Shown here: positions 47,501 through 51,959 of the stretch, piece after piece
Position numbering within the stretch: position 1 is the stretch's first letter
How the letters are laid out: each line of letters starts with the position of its first letter
NCBI RefSeq assembly: GCF_032854445.1
Contig: NC_088296.1
Span: forward strand, 5,810,435 to 5,874,434
Source of the DNA: Liolophura sinensis
Lineage: Eukaryota > Mollusca > Polyplacophora > Chitonida > Chitonidae
Direction of reading: 5' to 3'
Length of the DNA stretch: 64,000 nt
Notes under the pieces: generated by a model
Databases searched by the model: none
Told to the model about the DNA's origin: nothing
The model's input: only the letters and a program-made list of their open reading frames with translations
Made by a program: the position numbers and the translations under genes

Positions 47501-49281
47501 CAAATATTCACATCTGATTCTTTGGTTCATTCAGGGGAAATTCGTTAACAGAATTTATTACTTTGTTTCCTTTGAACTGAAATAAAATAGACAGTCACAA
47601 GGAGAATTACTCAAGGCGCGTAAGGAAAAAATCCTTGTCTGGATAGAAGGAATTTAAGGGGAAATAAATTTACCCATCAGGAATATGTCCTAGTTCATAA
47701 ATTCCCACTTTCTGTGAGTGAGTGAGTGAGTGAAATTATGAATTTGAATGAATTTTGAATTTTATGAATTTTTCCATGCCCTGAAAAGGGATGATGCACG
47801 CCACACTTAATTGCAAGAGTAAATCTACACTACATTACTAGGGATAACACTTAAATAAACGGGATGAGGGTTGAGGTGACTCAAAATCATCTTGAATTAA
47901 CAATGCACTTGGCCACTTCATTGCAAACTTTAACTCTGTTGCCTGGAGGACACAGAATTACCTGTAATGTATGCTGGGAAATACCATAATGTGATAGCTT
48001 TGCAAACATTTGAGTTCTGACTACGTTATATATGGGATATTTTAAAAGAAAATGTACATCGGACTCATCTACATCACAAAAATCACACCAGCCAGTTGAG
48101 TGACGGTTTATTTTGGAAAGGTGTAAGTTAAGAGGTAAGACACCAGATTATAACCTGAAAAATAAGACATCGGATCGTCTGCGAGATAGGCTTACATAAC
48201 CACTGGAAATAGAAGGCTGAAATTGAAAGTAAAAACGACCATTATTCGTTGTATCCCACTCATTCTACCAAAGCGAGTAGAAGTGTGACTTGACTTATAG
48301 GCTAACGTGTAAGAAACAGATATATTAGTCAGCAGGGGCGCTTGTTTTGCCGCCTTGTCCGCTTCTTCGTTACCCGCTATTCCCACGTCGGCTGGTACCC
48401 ATGCCAAAAAAAATATCTGTCTTGAAAGTACAAGGAAGTTATCAATAGCTCCAGAATCACAGGGGGTACAGTTTGCCTAGAGTAATTCTTAATTGCCTGC
48501 AATGCCGATGGTGAATCAGAAATCCCATTTTCAGGTGAAGAAAATAAATTTAAATTTCGCTGAAACAAGGAAGATTAATTTCCTTCCACTTGGAAGCCAA
48601 TGGGAAATTATTATTTCAAATATGCGTATTTTAATTGGTTGGCTAAGGCGGGGTATATTCTGTAGTAGAATTCTTTTTCATCTTATTTTTAAATGGCCTC
48701 CCAAAAATTTAAAAAGCTATGTCTCTCCCGCGGTTTCGTATGTAGAATTAATTTTATATCAATATATTATTTCTGTAAAAATAATTTTTCTTTCTTGAAA
48801 GAAGATTGTATTTGTGAAAACAATCTCTGCATTTGCAAATAACTTTCTTGGTAAAATTGGTAATTTCCGTGGTGAAATACTATTTTCTGTGCAACGTTGA
48901 CTGGCTTATTTAGCTAATAAACTGTTGGATGTGCCGCCATGCCAGTGTGTATTTGTGAAAAAAATGCCACAATAAAATTGCAAGGGTATTACTGAGCTAT
49001 CTTAGAGTATGTGTGCTGAAGTAGAAACTCCATGCGTGTAAAGCTGGAGGAGAAAGTTTTTCCCATTACTTACACTGACACTTAAACGTCTTGTCGGGAA
49101 CGGCCAGGTAAACAATCAGCCCGGTCAACGTGGCAACACCCACGGCAAGCAGCACGAGCGCCACGCCAGTAGCAGTCGTCACGTGACAGCCTGTCTTGTT
49201 GGCTGGATGTGAAGACCCACTGTAACTCCGTACCTCACAGTCATTGGCTATCAGCTCACGAGGAAGTCTCTTGGTGGCCAT
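8382..49281 (-). CDS. Gene A: M1 zinc aminopeptidase (aminopeptidase N-like), 21 exons, 992 aa
   Basis: Family knowledge: M1 aminopeptidases remove N-terminal residues from peptides, and the N-type enzymes are type II membrane ectoenzymes. Seen here: a short cytoplasmic tail, a membrane segment at residues 36-60, a Ser/Thr/Pro stalk at about 75-115, then the M1 N-domain. The exopeptidase motif is GGMEN (392-396). The zinc site is HEIVH (428-432) with the third ligand Glu exactly 18 residues later (451, in LNEGFAD). The likely catalytic Tyr is 506 (PYVKGAS). The ERAP1_C-like helical domain follows and ends at the stop at 8382-8384. Exon lengths sum to 2979 nt, all phases agree, and 992 aa is normal for the family. 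I start at the ATG at 49281 because the reading frame above it has no other ATG. Odd points: no AG before exon 16, a possible missing micro-exon between exons 7 and 8, and a GC donor after exon 11. The subfamily (ANPEP, ENPEP, TRHDE, LNPEP) cannot be settled, so no symbol is given. Confidence 0.93.
8636..8800 (+). repeat. Dispersed repeat C copy
   Basis: AGTGTGATAGCTGGCAAATT and TCACATG, then GGTGAAACATGGCCTCTTGT and CAGTTTACCTCAGTTAGGAT. One module. Gene A intron 20. Confidence 0.8.
9713..9785 (-). CDS. Gene A exon 20
   Basis: Residues 922-946: [24 protein letters not shown], equivalent to the FxxTFxTxFDLxQL segment. Acceptor ATTTCAG|A, donor AAC|GTAAGT, phase 0. 73 bp. Confidence 0.9.
9838..10270. 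repeat. 54-bp minisatellite, about 8 copies
   Basis: CAGTACACGGTAATCGTGGA followed by CATGTGTGTACCCAGACATG recurs every 54 bp in gene A intron 19, about 50 bp upstream of the exon 20 acceptor on the minus strand. The unit does not contain that acceptor. Confidence 0.93.
10551..10682 (-). CDS. Gene A exon 19: C-terminal helices
   Basis: Residues 878-921. [39 protein letters not shown] match the RYLxxSLNxxxIRxQD...AWxFxxxNWxxL region. Acceptor TTTTAG|A, donor TTGTC|GTAAGT, phase 2. Confidence 0.94.
10980..11460. repeat. Repeat shared with the exon 16 upstream region
   Basis: CGTATACCAGCCGTCAACCA ATAA and AATCCCCAAAACGACG match 14538-14600, and ATCAGGAACAAAATCAGACC resembles 14680-14700. So the sequence just before exon 16 is not unique. 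Gene A intron 18. Confidence 0.7.
11612..11779 (-). CDS. Gene A exon 18: VVYCTAI
   Basis: Residues 822-877. [30 protein letters not shown] and [13 protein letters not shown] match IPPxLRxxVYCxAI and ALxCxxxPWLLxRYL. Acceptor GACAG|A, donor CTCAA|GTAAGC. The first 40 or so bases and the acceptor recur in each unit of the adjoining 85-bp array. Confidence 0.95.
11737..12424. repeat. 85-bp minisatellite, about 9 copies, spanning the exon 18 acceptor
   Basis: TATAGCGGTACAGTACACCA with CATCTCTATAGTTC recurs every 85 bp or so. The first copy is the start of exon 18 itself (VVYCTAI codons). The others lie in intron 17, each with an AG after a T-rich stretch (minus strand GTTTTACCGTGTTAACAG). The array edge is about 42 bp inside the exon. 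Confidence 0.93.
13160..13765. repeat. 23-bp minisatellite, about 26 copies
   Basis: Units of ACAGATTGGGGCCTCACAAC TCG in gene A intron 17. Variants at GTC/GAC/GCC before AGATTG suggest mixed subfamilies. No exon junction is involved. The plus ORFs here are repeat translations. Confidence 0.95.
14300..14400 (-). CDS. Gene A exon 17: [13 protein letters not shown]
   Basis: Residues 789-821: [20 protein letters not shown], then [12 protein letters not shown], matching the LxxACxxGxxxCxxxAxxxFxxWM segment. Acceptor GTTTCAG|AAC, donor AACCC|GTGAGT, phase 2. The intron separating it from exon 16 is only 46 bp. Confidence 0.93.
14447..14527 (-). CDS. Gene A exon 16 (probable; acceptor unclear)
   Basis: Residues 762-788: [27 protein letters not shown]. 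Length and spacing match the RYxxxLxxPLYxKLxW segment that must lie between exons 15 and 17, and 81 bp keeps the frame. The sequence just before CGT is TATCTTAC, which lacks AG; the nearest AG (14518-14517) is in the wrong phase. The donor AGA|GTGCGG is weak. The 5' side abuts a dispersed repeat that also occurs near 11030. Confidence 0.6.
14610..17119. other. Intron 15, repeat relics only
   Basis: Apart from family C at 14835-15030 and a SINE-1 scrap near 16950-17010 (AAACCCACGGCAATCTGCAG), I see no gene, RNA or tandem repeat. Confidence 0.6.
14835..15030 (-). repeat. Dispersed repeat C copy, degraded
   Basis: GTTTACATAAATAGTTAAGG, AACTGAGGTTTTACGGTG and ATCAACTAGCACATTGTCGC are reverse-orientation family C segments. 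Gene A intron 15. Confidence 0.65.
17120..17505. repeat. 47-bp minisatellite, about 8 copies
   Basis: TACTGACGAATTTCCCCCAT and GTACAGATATACACACCATG repeat every 46-49 bp in gene A intron 15. No junction or gene inside. Confidence 0.93.
17765..17912 (-). CDS. Gene A exon 15: ERAP1_C-like helical domain
   Basis: Residues 712-761. [32 protein letters not shown] and [12 protein letters not shown] match the AGxxxYxxALxLxxYLxxExxYxPW segment. Acceptor TTGCAAG|G, donor CAG|GTAAGG, phase 0. It is separated from exon 14 by a 7 kb intron with the GC-rich insertion. Confidence 0.94.
18831..19102 (+). mobile_element. SINE-1, full length
   Basis: GGGGCCTCCGTGGCTCAGTT through GCGCTAGCGCAGCGTAATGA, B box GTGAGTTCAAGTCC, body CCACCATAATGCTGGCCGCC, tail (AATAAATA). 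The best-preserved plus-strand copy. Gene A intron 14. Confidence 0.92.
19499..19700. repeat. 39-bp minisatellite, 5 copies
   Basis: GATGCGGATATAACACCGAG with AGCACGCTCAATTCGGTGT repeats every 39 bp in gene A intron 14. Confidence 0.9.
19829..20062 (+). mobile_element. SINE-1, near full length
   Basis: GAGTCTCCGTGGCTCATTTG, then CACCAATGCGGTCGCTGTGA and CCATAATGCTGGCCGCCGTC. A piece of the middle body is deleted. Gene A intron 14. Confidence 0.88.
20268..20360 (-). mobile_element. SINE-1 tail and 3' end
   Basis: (TTTA/TTGA)n then GATTGGTGTTTTAAACCGTA CTCAAGAATATTTCA. Gene A intron 14. Confidence 0.75.
20380..21180. repeat. Dispersed repeat D, copy 1 (split by a SINE)
   Basis: GATGAAAGACCAATAAAAAC, GGAATTTTTCTAATCGAG, ACCCAGAAGTTATCAATTAC, TCATATTTATACTTTTTGCC pair with 44100-44590. 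SINE-1 at 20736 interrupts it after TGACGTCACTGGCCCCATTG. Gene A intron 14. Confidence 0.75.
20736..21001 (-). mobile_element. SINE-1, full length
   Basis: Starts (plus strand) with a T run and GATTGGTGTTTTACGCCGTA, then GGCGGCCAGCATTATGGTGG, and ends CGACTGAGCCACGGAGG. Gene A intron 14. Confidence 0.9.
21655..21998 (-). mobile_element. SINE-2, full length (tRNA-derived, second family)
   Basis: Plus strand GAGTGAGTGCTTGGGGTTTA, ACGTCGTACTCAACAATTTT, TACTGATACGGGTCAACCAG, GGAAGTTACAACTTCCTC. The far end reads, on the minus strand, GGATAGCACAGTTGGTAGAG (A box) and GGTAGATCCAGGAAC (degenerate B box). Gene A intron 14. Confidence 0.85.
22330..24160. mobile_element. GC-rich insertion with inverted ends, unclassified
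   Basis: About 1.8 kb much richer in G+C than the window. The left end has CGGAGCCCGTTCCGTCCCCC and TGGCGGGTCCCC. The right end has GGGAGCCCCCAGGGAGGACG and GAGGGGCTCCCA, roughly its reverse complement; GACGGAGGGGCTCCCA is present twice (near 24060 and 24118). Both strands carry long overlapping frames as expected from low AT. None resembles a family I know (one plus frame starts with a basic [11 protein letters not shown] stretch). The ends suggest a transposable element, possibly non-autonomous. Gene A intron 14. Confidence 0.5.
22479..22502. repeat. Palindrome, 11-bp arms
   Basis: CATGTACGCCG, then GA, then CGGCGTACATG, a perfect inverted repeat inside the GC-rich insertion. A half-site-like ATGTACGCCGAAG occurs 36 bp upstream. 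Confidence 0.8.
24218..24520 (-). mobile_element. SINE-2, lacks most of the head
   Basis: GAGTGCTTGGGGTTTAATGT, ACAATTTTTCAGTTATGTGA, AATACGGGTCAACCAGCCGT, ending GACCCTGGATCTACC. Gene A intron 14, directly after the GC-rich insertion. Confidence 0.83.
24595..24738 (+). mobile_element. SINE-1, 3' part
   Basis: CCGGCCATAAGTGGGAAGGT, CCATAATGATTGCCGCCGTC, GTATAAGTGAAATATTCCTG. About 140 bp from exon 14 of gene A. Confidence 0.85.
24879..24934 (-). CDS. Gene A exon 14: [12 protein letters not shown]
   Basis: Residues 694-711: [18 protein letters not shown], the conserved NRAQxxxDxFxLA helix. Acceptor TTTCAG|GTC, donor TCAG|GTAGAG, phase 2. Only 56 bp, so single-frame ORF finding misses it. Confidence 0.94.
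25025..25125 (-). other. tRNA-like sequence
   Basis: On the minus strand, GGCCTGTTGGTCGAGCGGTC resembles an A box region and CTCTGGTTCGAAACCC a B box, about 70 bp apart. I cannot fold a good acceptor or T stem, so a SINE head or tRNA relic is more likely than a working gene. Gene A intron 13, 90 bp from exon 14. Confidence 0.4.
25390..25545 (+). mobile_element. SINE-1, 3' part
   Basis: TTCCGTACGTGGGAAGGTCT, CGGTTTCCTCGAATCATAAT, GAAATATTCTTGCGTAAGGC. Gene A intron 13. Confidence 0.8.
25836..25981 (-). CDS. Gene A exon 13: VGFYRVNY
   Basis: Residues 645-693. [33 protein letters not shown] matches the WxxxNxxQxGFYRVNYD signature of the family. Acceptor TTTCAG|TT (phase 1 from exon 12), donor GTG|GTAAAG, phase 0. 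Confidence 0.95.
26309..26403 (-). CDS. Gene A exon 12: YKWDIPFTF
   Basis: Residues 614-644: [15 protein letters not shown], then [11 protein letters not shown]. It joins exon 11 as SPYG|YKWDIPF. The acceptor is TTCTAG|C and the donor GAAG|GTAAGT, phase 1. The acceptor and first bases of this exon recur in every unit of the adjoining 6.2 kb array. Confidence 0.93.
26404..32565. repeat. 89-bp minisatellite, about 69 copies, spanning the exon 12 acceptor
   Basis: Units of about 89 bp fill almost all of gene A intron 11. On the minus strand each unit reads GTTGTTGTTGTTGTAG, then CTATAAAT and GACATTTCCC. That matches the real 3' splice site TTCTAG|CTATAAATGG and GACATTCCC of exon 12. Copies vary in the (CAA)n part and at the G/A of TTTGTACTGG. 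Long minus-strand frames through it are repeat translations, not genes. Confidence 0.95.
32930..33078 (-). repeat. Dispersed repeat C copy beside the exon 11 donor
   Basis: GAATAAAACCCTAACTCAGG, AAGAGGCCGTATTTCATCGG and CTATCACACTGTCGTCG. It ends within about 25 bp of the GC donor of exon 11. Confidence 0.8.
33106..33278 (-). CDS. Gene A exon 11: [14 protein letters not shown]
   Basis: Residues 556-612 plus two bases. Contains [19 protein letters not shown], equivalent to the MDTWTLQMGYPVVTV signature, then [20 protein letters not shown]. The acceptor is ATTGCAG|AGT. The only donor that agrees in phase with exon 12 is TACGG|GCAAGT, a GC-type donor; the nearby GTAGTA would shift the frame into a stop. 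Confidence 0.93.
33765..33925 (-). mobile_element. SINE-1 fragment
   Basis: TTTATTTACTTGATTGGTTC, CGGCCAGCATTATGGTGGAA, CGTAGGTTGCTGTCACGG. Gene A intron 10. Confidence 0.8.
33983..34085 (-). mobile_element. SINE-1 fragment
   Basis: TTTATTTGATTGGTGTTTCG, ACTCAAGAATATTTCACTTA, GGCCAGCATTATGGTGGGAG. Second copy about 60 bp from the previous one. Confidence 0.83.
34565..35010. repeat. Compound tandem repeat, about 5 copies of 77-103 bp
   Basis: GACGAATTAATCCACAAAAG and GTTAGATCGATTTTGTGGTT alternate, the second being itself tandem. Lies in gene A intron 10, about 190 bp downstream of the exon 10 donor. No junction is included. Confidence 0.85.
35200..35274 (-). CDS. Gene A exon 10: [10 protein letters not shown]
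   Basis: Residues 531-555: [25 protein letters not shown], matching YLxxxxYGNAxxxDLWxAL of the family. Acceptor TTGCAG|TCC, donor GGG|GTAAGT, phase 0. 75 bp. Confidence 0.94.
35530..35780. repeat. Dispersed repeat E, copy 1
   Basis: TTTATTTCAGGAGTAAAGGG, then CGCGTAATAAATTTATTTGA and ATGTAAATTTGTTG match 51500-51675. Gene A intron 9. Confidence 0.7.
35800..36757. other. Intron 9, no gene recognised
   Basis: Mostly unique AT-rich sequence. GATGGCGCTAAGCCTGTCTG and neighbouring bases near 36200 resemble 43505-43540 (GATGGCGCTAGGCCTATCTT), a small dispersed repeat. Confidence 0.6.
36758..36823 (-). CDS. Gene A exon 9: GASILRM
   Basis: Residues 509-530: [22 protein letters not shown], following K from exon 8 to give the conserved KGASILRML block. 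Acceptor TTACCAG|GGA, donor CGG|GTGAGC, both phase 0. 66 bp. Confidence 0.95.
37005..37108 (+). mobile_element. SINE-1, 3' part
   Basis: CCGCCATAATGCTGGCCGCC, GTCGTATAAGTGAAATATTC, then AATAAATAAATC. Gene A intron 8. Confidence 0.83.
37690..38158. repeat. 50-bp minisatellite, about 9 copies, spanning the exon 8 donor
   Basis: The unit on the minus strand is ATGACTCTTTGGCCAAAAAG, then GTATGCCGTATGG. It parallels the exon 8 end TACGACTCTCTGCCCTATGT AAAG|GTATGACGTACGG. The array begins directly at the donor and runs into intron 8. Roughly half of the copies keep a GTATG donor-like core. Confidence 0.9.
38159..38269 (-). CDS. Gene A exon 8: catalytic Tyr exon
   Basis: Residues 472-508. [20 protein letters not shown], then IYDSLPYVK, matching the SHP segment and the Y-x-K-G catalytic Tyr region. 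The chosen acceptor is AACCAG|TTA, phase 0; another AG lies 8 bp upstream but is out of frame. The donor AAG|GTATGA is the template of the 50-bp array that begins immediately downstream. Confidence 0.88.
38325..38630 (-). mobile_element. SINE-1 with an internal duplication
   Basis: GACGGCGGCCAGCATTATGG and GACAGCAGCCAGCATTAAGG show the body twice, about 85 bp apart, then a tRNA-like end with ACTCGGCCACGGAG. The array-bearing exon 8 is about 60 bp away. Confidence 0.8.
38936..39202 (-). mobile_element. SINE-1, full length
   Basis: ACGCCGTACTCAAGAATATT through GCGCTAACCAAGTGAGTCAC GGAGG. Gene A intron 7, about 90 bp from exon 7. Confidence 0.9.
39293..39406 (-). CDS. Gene A exon 7: third zinc ligand (LNEGFAD)
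   Basis: Residues 434-471. [20 protein letters not shown] completes HEXXH-X18-E with Glu 451. Acceptor TTCAAG|TGG, donor ATG|GTAGGT, phase 0. Homologues have about seven more residues (an EQF-like stretch) before the region encoded by exon 8. Confidence 0.96.
39407..40263. other. Intron 6, left part, nothing recognised
   Basis: Short frames on both strands (67 codons plus at 39777, 95 codons minus at 39974) look like chance. No motif found. Confidence 0.55.
40264..41336 (+). other. LTR-like or promoter-like block (weak)
   Basis: Begins TGTTATAGCAACAG and ends CCCTAACACA. It has a TATA element (CAATATATAAGGCGGC) near 40633, then about 700 bp without a recognisable gene and an AT-rich end. 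The layout fits a solo LTR, but no partner LTR or clear target-site duplication is seen. A short related piece may lie at 59485-59580. Gene A intron 6. Confidence 0.3.
41445..41599 (-). CDS. Gene A exon 6: GGMEN substrate motif and HEXXH zinc site
   Basis: Residues 382-433. [20 protein letters not shown] carries the GXMEN exopeptidase motif, with Gly where most members have Ala. [10 protein letters not shown] carries two zinc ligands (His 428, His 432) and the catalytic Glu 429. Donor CAG|GTGAGG, phase 0, so the next exon continues HQ|WFGN as expected. Confidence 0.97.
42046..42166 (-). CDS. Gene A exon 5: segment before the GXMEN motif
   Basis: Residues 342-381. [11 protein letters not shown], then [20 protein letters not shown] and SLPKL, equivalent to the VxVWARP and YxxYFxxxYPLPKxD segment of the family. 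Acceptor TTCAG|ATC, donor CTAG|GTTTGT, phase 1. Confidence 0.92.
42310..42545 (+). repeat. Dispersed repeat C copy, two modules
   Basis: CAGCAATGACAGTGTGAAAG and CAGCGATGACAGTGTGATAG, each followed by CTGGCAAATGGT, then CCTCAGTCAGGGTTTTATTT. Gene A intron 4. Confidence 0.85.
43258..43375 (-). CDS. Gene A exon 4: N-terminal domain ([14 protein letters not shown])
   Basis: Residues 302-341. Contains [20 protein letters not shown], matching the conserved TPxMSTYLLAFVV segment of M1 enzymes. The acceptor GGCAG|AGCG is the only one that fits phase 2 from exon 3. The donor is AAA|GTAAGT, phase 0. Confidence 0.93.
43580..43918 (-). mobile_element. SINE-2, near full length
   Basis: GGGCGCTTAGGGTTTAACGT, TTACCGAAGGCATGTAAGGC, ACTGATACGGGTCAACCATT, and GGAAGCTCTACCAAGTGAAC at the head. 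Gene A intron 3. Confidence 0.85.
44100..44590. repeat. Dispersed repeat D, copy 2
   Basis: GATGAAAGACCATTAAAATT, GGAAATTTTTCTAACCGTG, ACTCAGAAGGTAACGATTAC, TCATATCTATACCTTTTGCC pair with copy 1 at 20380. A small TTTCAAAG tandem lies at 44343-44368. Gene A intron 3. Confidence 0.75.
44910..44951 (-). repeat. Two-copy 21-bp tandem duplication of the exon 3 donor
   Basis: On the minus strand, AAGTGAGCGAAGGTGAGTGA is followed directly by AAGTGAGCAAAGGTGAGTGG. Both copies contain AAAG or GAAG before GTGAGT. Only the first donor (44940) gives an open frame; the second would include a TGA. Confidence 0.85.
44940..45095 (-). CDS. Gene A exon 3: N-terminal domain ([13 protein letters not shown])
   Basis: Residues 251-302. 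It holds the family signature [20 protein letters not shown] followed by KATFDLTVV and SNTPLI. The acceptor is TTTTAG|G and the donor CGAAG|GTGAGT, phase 2. The donor is duplicated 21 bp downstream; reading through to the second copy would give an immediate TGA. Confidence 0.95.
45330..45585 (+). repeat. Dispersed repeat C copy, three modules
   Basis: Three copies of GTGATAGTTGGCAAATGGTC and ACACGTAAGCGGTGAAATAC, then TTGTACCTCAGTTTAGG. Gene A intron 2. Confidence 0.85.
45690..45900. repeat. 36-bp minisatellite, about 6 copies
   Basis: GGTGCTGTATGTCCAAAAAT with GGTGTATTTTTATAAG repeats every 36 bp in gene A intron 2, next to a SINE tail. Confidence 0.88.
45925..46112 (-). mobile_element. SINE-1 body and tail beside the exon 2 donor
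   Basis: (TTTA)n, GCGCCGTACTCAAGAATATT, GGCCAGCATTATGGTTGGAG. Lacks the tRNA head and ends about 45 bp inside the intron from the exon 2 donor. Confidence 0.85.
46155..46695 (-). CDS. Gene A exon 2: stalk and start of the M1 N-terminal domain
   Basis: Residues 70-250. It begins [14 protein letters not shown], then a Thr/Ser-rich stalk with a TTPSV repeat, then [19 protein letters not shown], the usual opening of the M1 fold, and [13 protein letters not shown]. The acceptor is TTGATAG|GC and the donor AC|GTGAGT. By far the longest exon (541 bp). A SINE ends about 45 bp beyond the donor. Confidence 0.93.
46700..47879. other. Intron 1, left part, nothing recognised
   Basis: AT-rich, with a GAGTGAGTGAGTGAG microsatellite near 47715 and GAATTTTGAATTTTATG runs, then the LINE relic. 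Confidence 0.6.
47880..48570 (-). mobile_element. Non-LTR retrotransposon 3' fragment (RNase H and C-terminal Cys/His motif)
   Basis: On the minus strand, [16 protein letters not shown] and, in the next frame, [20 protein letters not shown] are the RNase H signatures of LINE polyproteins (WxPxHxGxxGNExAD). Downstream, [20 protein letters not shown] is the usual C-terminal CxxC...H...CP segment, with C changed to Y. A frameshift at a poly-T run near 48410 and missing flanks show it is dead. It lies in gene A intron 1, in the same orientation. Confidence 0.8.
49074..49281 (-). CDS. Gene A exon 1: cytoplasmic tail and membrane anchor
   Basis: Residues 1-69 plus one base. It starts [10 protein letters not shown] and has a 25-residue hydrophobic stretch ([20 protein letters not shown] and following) with no signal-peptidase-like site, so a signal anchor is expected. 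The donor is T|GTAAGT, phase 1. The frame is open to 49293 but through a TTG, not an ATG. Confidence 0.88.
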
Positions 49282-49739
49282 TGCATCAACCAAAGGGAAG
49301 CAGCGCTACAGAAGGCTGTCTTATTATTTTAAGGAAAACTGAATTAAACAAAAAAAACATTACGCATGTCTATACTCTGCTATCTCTGATATACTAGCAT
49401 CAGAAAAGAGTGTCGTAAACAAACCCAGTAAACATAGATATAACACACATCAAAGGCATACTGGTCTATAACACCATTTACATCAAGGCAGAATCAATGA
49501 AGCAAACACCAGTAAATGACCATTCCACCAAAATCAGAGCAGATAACGTCTGTACTGCTAGCCCATTTCATCAAGACGATTTAACTAAACAAATCTAACA
49601 AACAGACATCACACCAAATCAAGGCAGGACTAAGTAAGTTAATCAAAAGGAGTAAACAAACATTGCACCAAATCAGACCAAATAGCGCCTACACTGCTAC
49701 CCTGCTACATCAAGACTGATGTAAACAAAACCCAGACTA

Positions 49740-50060
49740 AATGAATGAATGCTGGGGGTTTTAGGTCGTACTTAACAATTTTTCAGTCATATGATGTCGT
49801 GTAGTCATTAAATGTGTATGTGCATATTACACTGCGTTGTCTTGTAACAGGGAGGTCCGTCCCACCAAAGATATACCTCCACTGAAACATCATGCCAAAG
49901 ACACCAGACATGACACTCCACCCAGTCACATTATACTGACACCGGGCCAACCAGTCATGTTTCCTTGCTTTAACCTCACAGCGCTGAGTGCCAAGGGAAG
50001 TAGCAGCAAGTACTCCGTTTAAAGTCTTTGGTATGACCCGACCCGGGTTTGATCCAGGGT
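49740..50060 (-). mobile_element. SINE-2-related element, diverged
   Basis: GCTGGGGGTTTTAGGTCGTA, ACAATTTTTCAGTCATATGA, CGGGCCAACCAGTCATG, ACCCGACCCGGGTTTGATCC. Upstream of gene A. Similar pieces lie at 55795-55910 and 61675-61860. Confidence 0.75.
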
Positions 50061-50299
50061 TTCCGGACTGGTAAACATAACCCTGACATCAACGAGAAGC
50101 TTTCACTCTAGTACAGGAAATATCAGTTTAGAAAGACTAAAACGTTACCACAGTGCAGTCTGTGCACTGCTACAGGGAAACATCAAGGCATAAGATTGAG
50201 GTGAACAAAAACCAGTAAAACTAACTATTGTTACACCAATCAGTAAATGTATTTCAATAGCAAAGATGAAATACGGTCTCCTTTCCGGGTTTTATTCTT

Positions 50300-50515
50300 A
50301 TAAATTTATTTATTTATTTATTTATTTCGGTGTTTTACGCCGTATTCAAGAATATTTCACTTATACGACTGCGGTCAGCATTTATGGTGGGTGGAAACCG
50401 GGCAGAGCCCGGGGGAAACCCACGACCATCCACAGGTTGTTGACAGACCTTCCCACGTACGGCCGGAGAGGAAGCCAGCATGAGCTCACATCGACCGCAT
50501 TGGTGTATTCTTATA
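50300..50515 (-). mobile_element. SINE-1, 5'-truncated
   Basis: (TTTA)n, GTGTTTTACGCCGTATTCAA, GGGCAGAGCCCGGGGGAAAC, GCCGGAGAGGAAGCCAGCAT, ending in the head near CGACCGCATTGGTG. Upstream of gene A. Confidence 0.87.
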
Positions 50516-51204
50516 AAGTATTGCTTATACTGTATGTAATTATTTATGTAGCACGCAGATATTTATGAATCCCTTAATACATTTGCTTAAGTGGAATTAG
50601 ATAACATAAAAATAGCAGTTTATTAGACGTCACTAATCTAGACTTACGCCAAATGAAGTGTTGTCAACACATTTAATAAACAATTAATACACCCAGGATA
50701 TGGACTGTCTTTTCTGAACCACAAACCACTGATGACGGCTTTTGTAGTACAAACTATCGTCTGTAGTAGTATACTACATACAGATTTTTGCTTACAAATT
50801 TGTACGGGAATCTTGTCAGTTTTTGGTTATGTTACTCACGAAATCAAATCGTCCGCAACTGCCAACAAAAATGGCGCCGAAACTTTCAGCTGTGAGAATA
50901 CTTTACTGTCAGAATATAAAGAAAAATGCTTGACTGAGGCAACTTTAAGACTACAAAAGTTCACAGCTGAAAGAGACCCAGTTGGAAATTGGGTTATGAT
51001 GTTATAGAAAGTGGAGCACGGCTGGAGAAAGAACAATATGCACGCCTCTCGTCTTTGCAGGGGTCAATTACACCAAACATCTGTAGAATGATGCTGATGA
51101 GCCCTAGACACTGACCCGGATCTGGTTACAACGGAATATGAAAAAGAGTAAGATTTTGTTGTTGTTGTTATCGCAGAGGACCGAGAAGTACGAGGGTTTA
51201 ATAA

Positions 51205-51445
51205 TACCATGTTTCACTGGCTCAGCTGTTAAACCGCTGGCTCGATGGGACCATCAGGTCATTGACCAGTGAGGTCGCGGGTTCGAAACACGGATTGGCT
51301 GAATCAACTGCGGCTTTAAGTGAGAAGATTTCTCATGTATCTGGCGACGATCGGTAGATTATTGCGAGTTCCTACACCATAAATTACCTGACCCCGCCGA
51401 ACAGGTGAACAATTCTTAAGGAAGGCGTTAAATGAGAAGAAAAGC
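51205..51445 (+). mobile_element. SINE-3 (tRNA-derived, third family)
   Basis: TTTCACTGGCTCAGCTGTTA AACCG (A-box region), GAGGTCGCGGGTTCGAAACA (B box), then a body CTCATGTATCTGGCGACGAT and GAAGGCGTTAAATGAGAAGA A. The spacing between A and B boxes is longer than in a plain tRNA. Single copy in this window. Confidence 0.7.
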
Positions 51446-51680
51446 TAAAAAAGATACCAAAATCAGATGAAAGAGCCTGAAATCTTGCTTGCAGATATGG
51501 TCTTTAATATTTTTTTCGATATTTTCTTTCAGGAGAAAAGAGTATTTGAAAACATTTTTGTAAGGTGGGTATTTTGCACCACAATTTTGTATACACTAGT
51601 ATCGTCTTTGCTTACTAATGCCCTAAATAAGAATGAGATGCATGTGTAATAAATTCATTTGAATATAAATTTCTTGCTTA
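51440..51680. repeat. Dispersed repeat E, copy 2
   Basis: TTTCTTTCAGGAGAAAAGAG and GTGTAATAAATTCATTTGAA with ATATAAATTTCTTG match copy 1 at 35600-35775. It directly follows SINE-3. Confidence 0.7.
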
Positions 51681-51734
51681 TTTTCAAACACATGCCTTTT
51701 CTCTTAATTATGATAATATTTATAATTGTATTAA

Positions 51735-51838
51735 AACCACTGCCCGGTTTTCTCCCACCACAATGCTGGCCGCCGTCATATAAGTGAAATATTCTTGTGT
51801 ACGGCGTAAAACACCAATCAAATAAATAAATAAACAAA
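51735..51838 (+). mobile_element. SINE-1, 3' part
   Basis: ACTGCCCGGTTTTCTCCCAC, CACAATGCTGGCCGCCGTCA, GTACGGCGTAAAACACCAAT, tail. Intergenic. Confidence 0.83.
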
Positions 51839-51959
51839 TTATTTGGTGTTTAAGATTGTCTTGAAAATGAGTCTTACGATTAATGACTTGGAACAGTCGA
51901 TTTTTTTTACTTACTTCTGCTTAAGCTATTGTGCTGAGGGGGGGGGGGGCTGTAAATTG

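Noticed and set aside
49282-49293. Gene A start four codons upstream at 49293
   Set aside because: The codon there is TTG on the minus strand; the first ATG in frame is 49281-49279.
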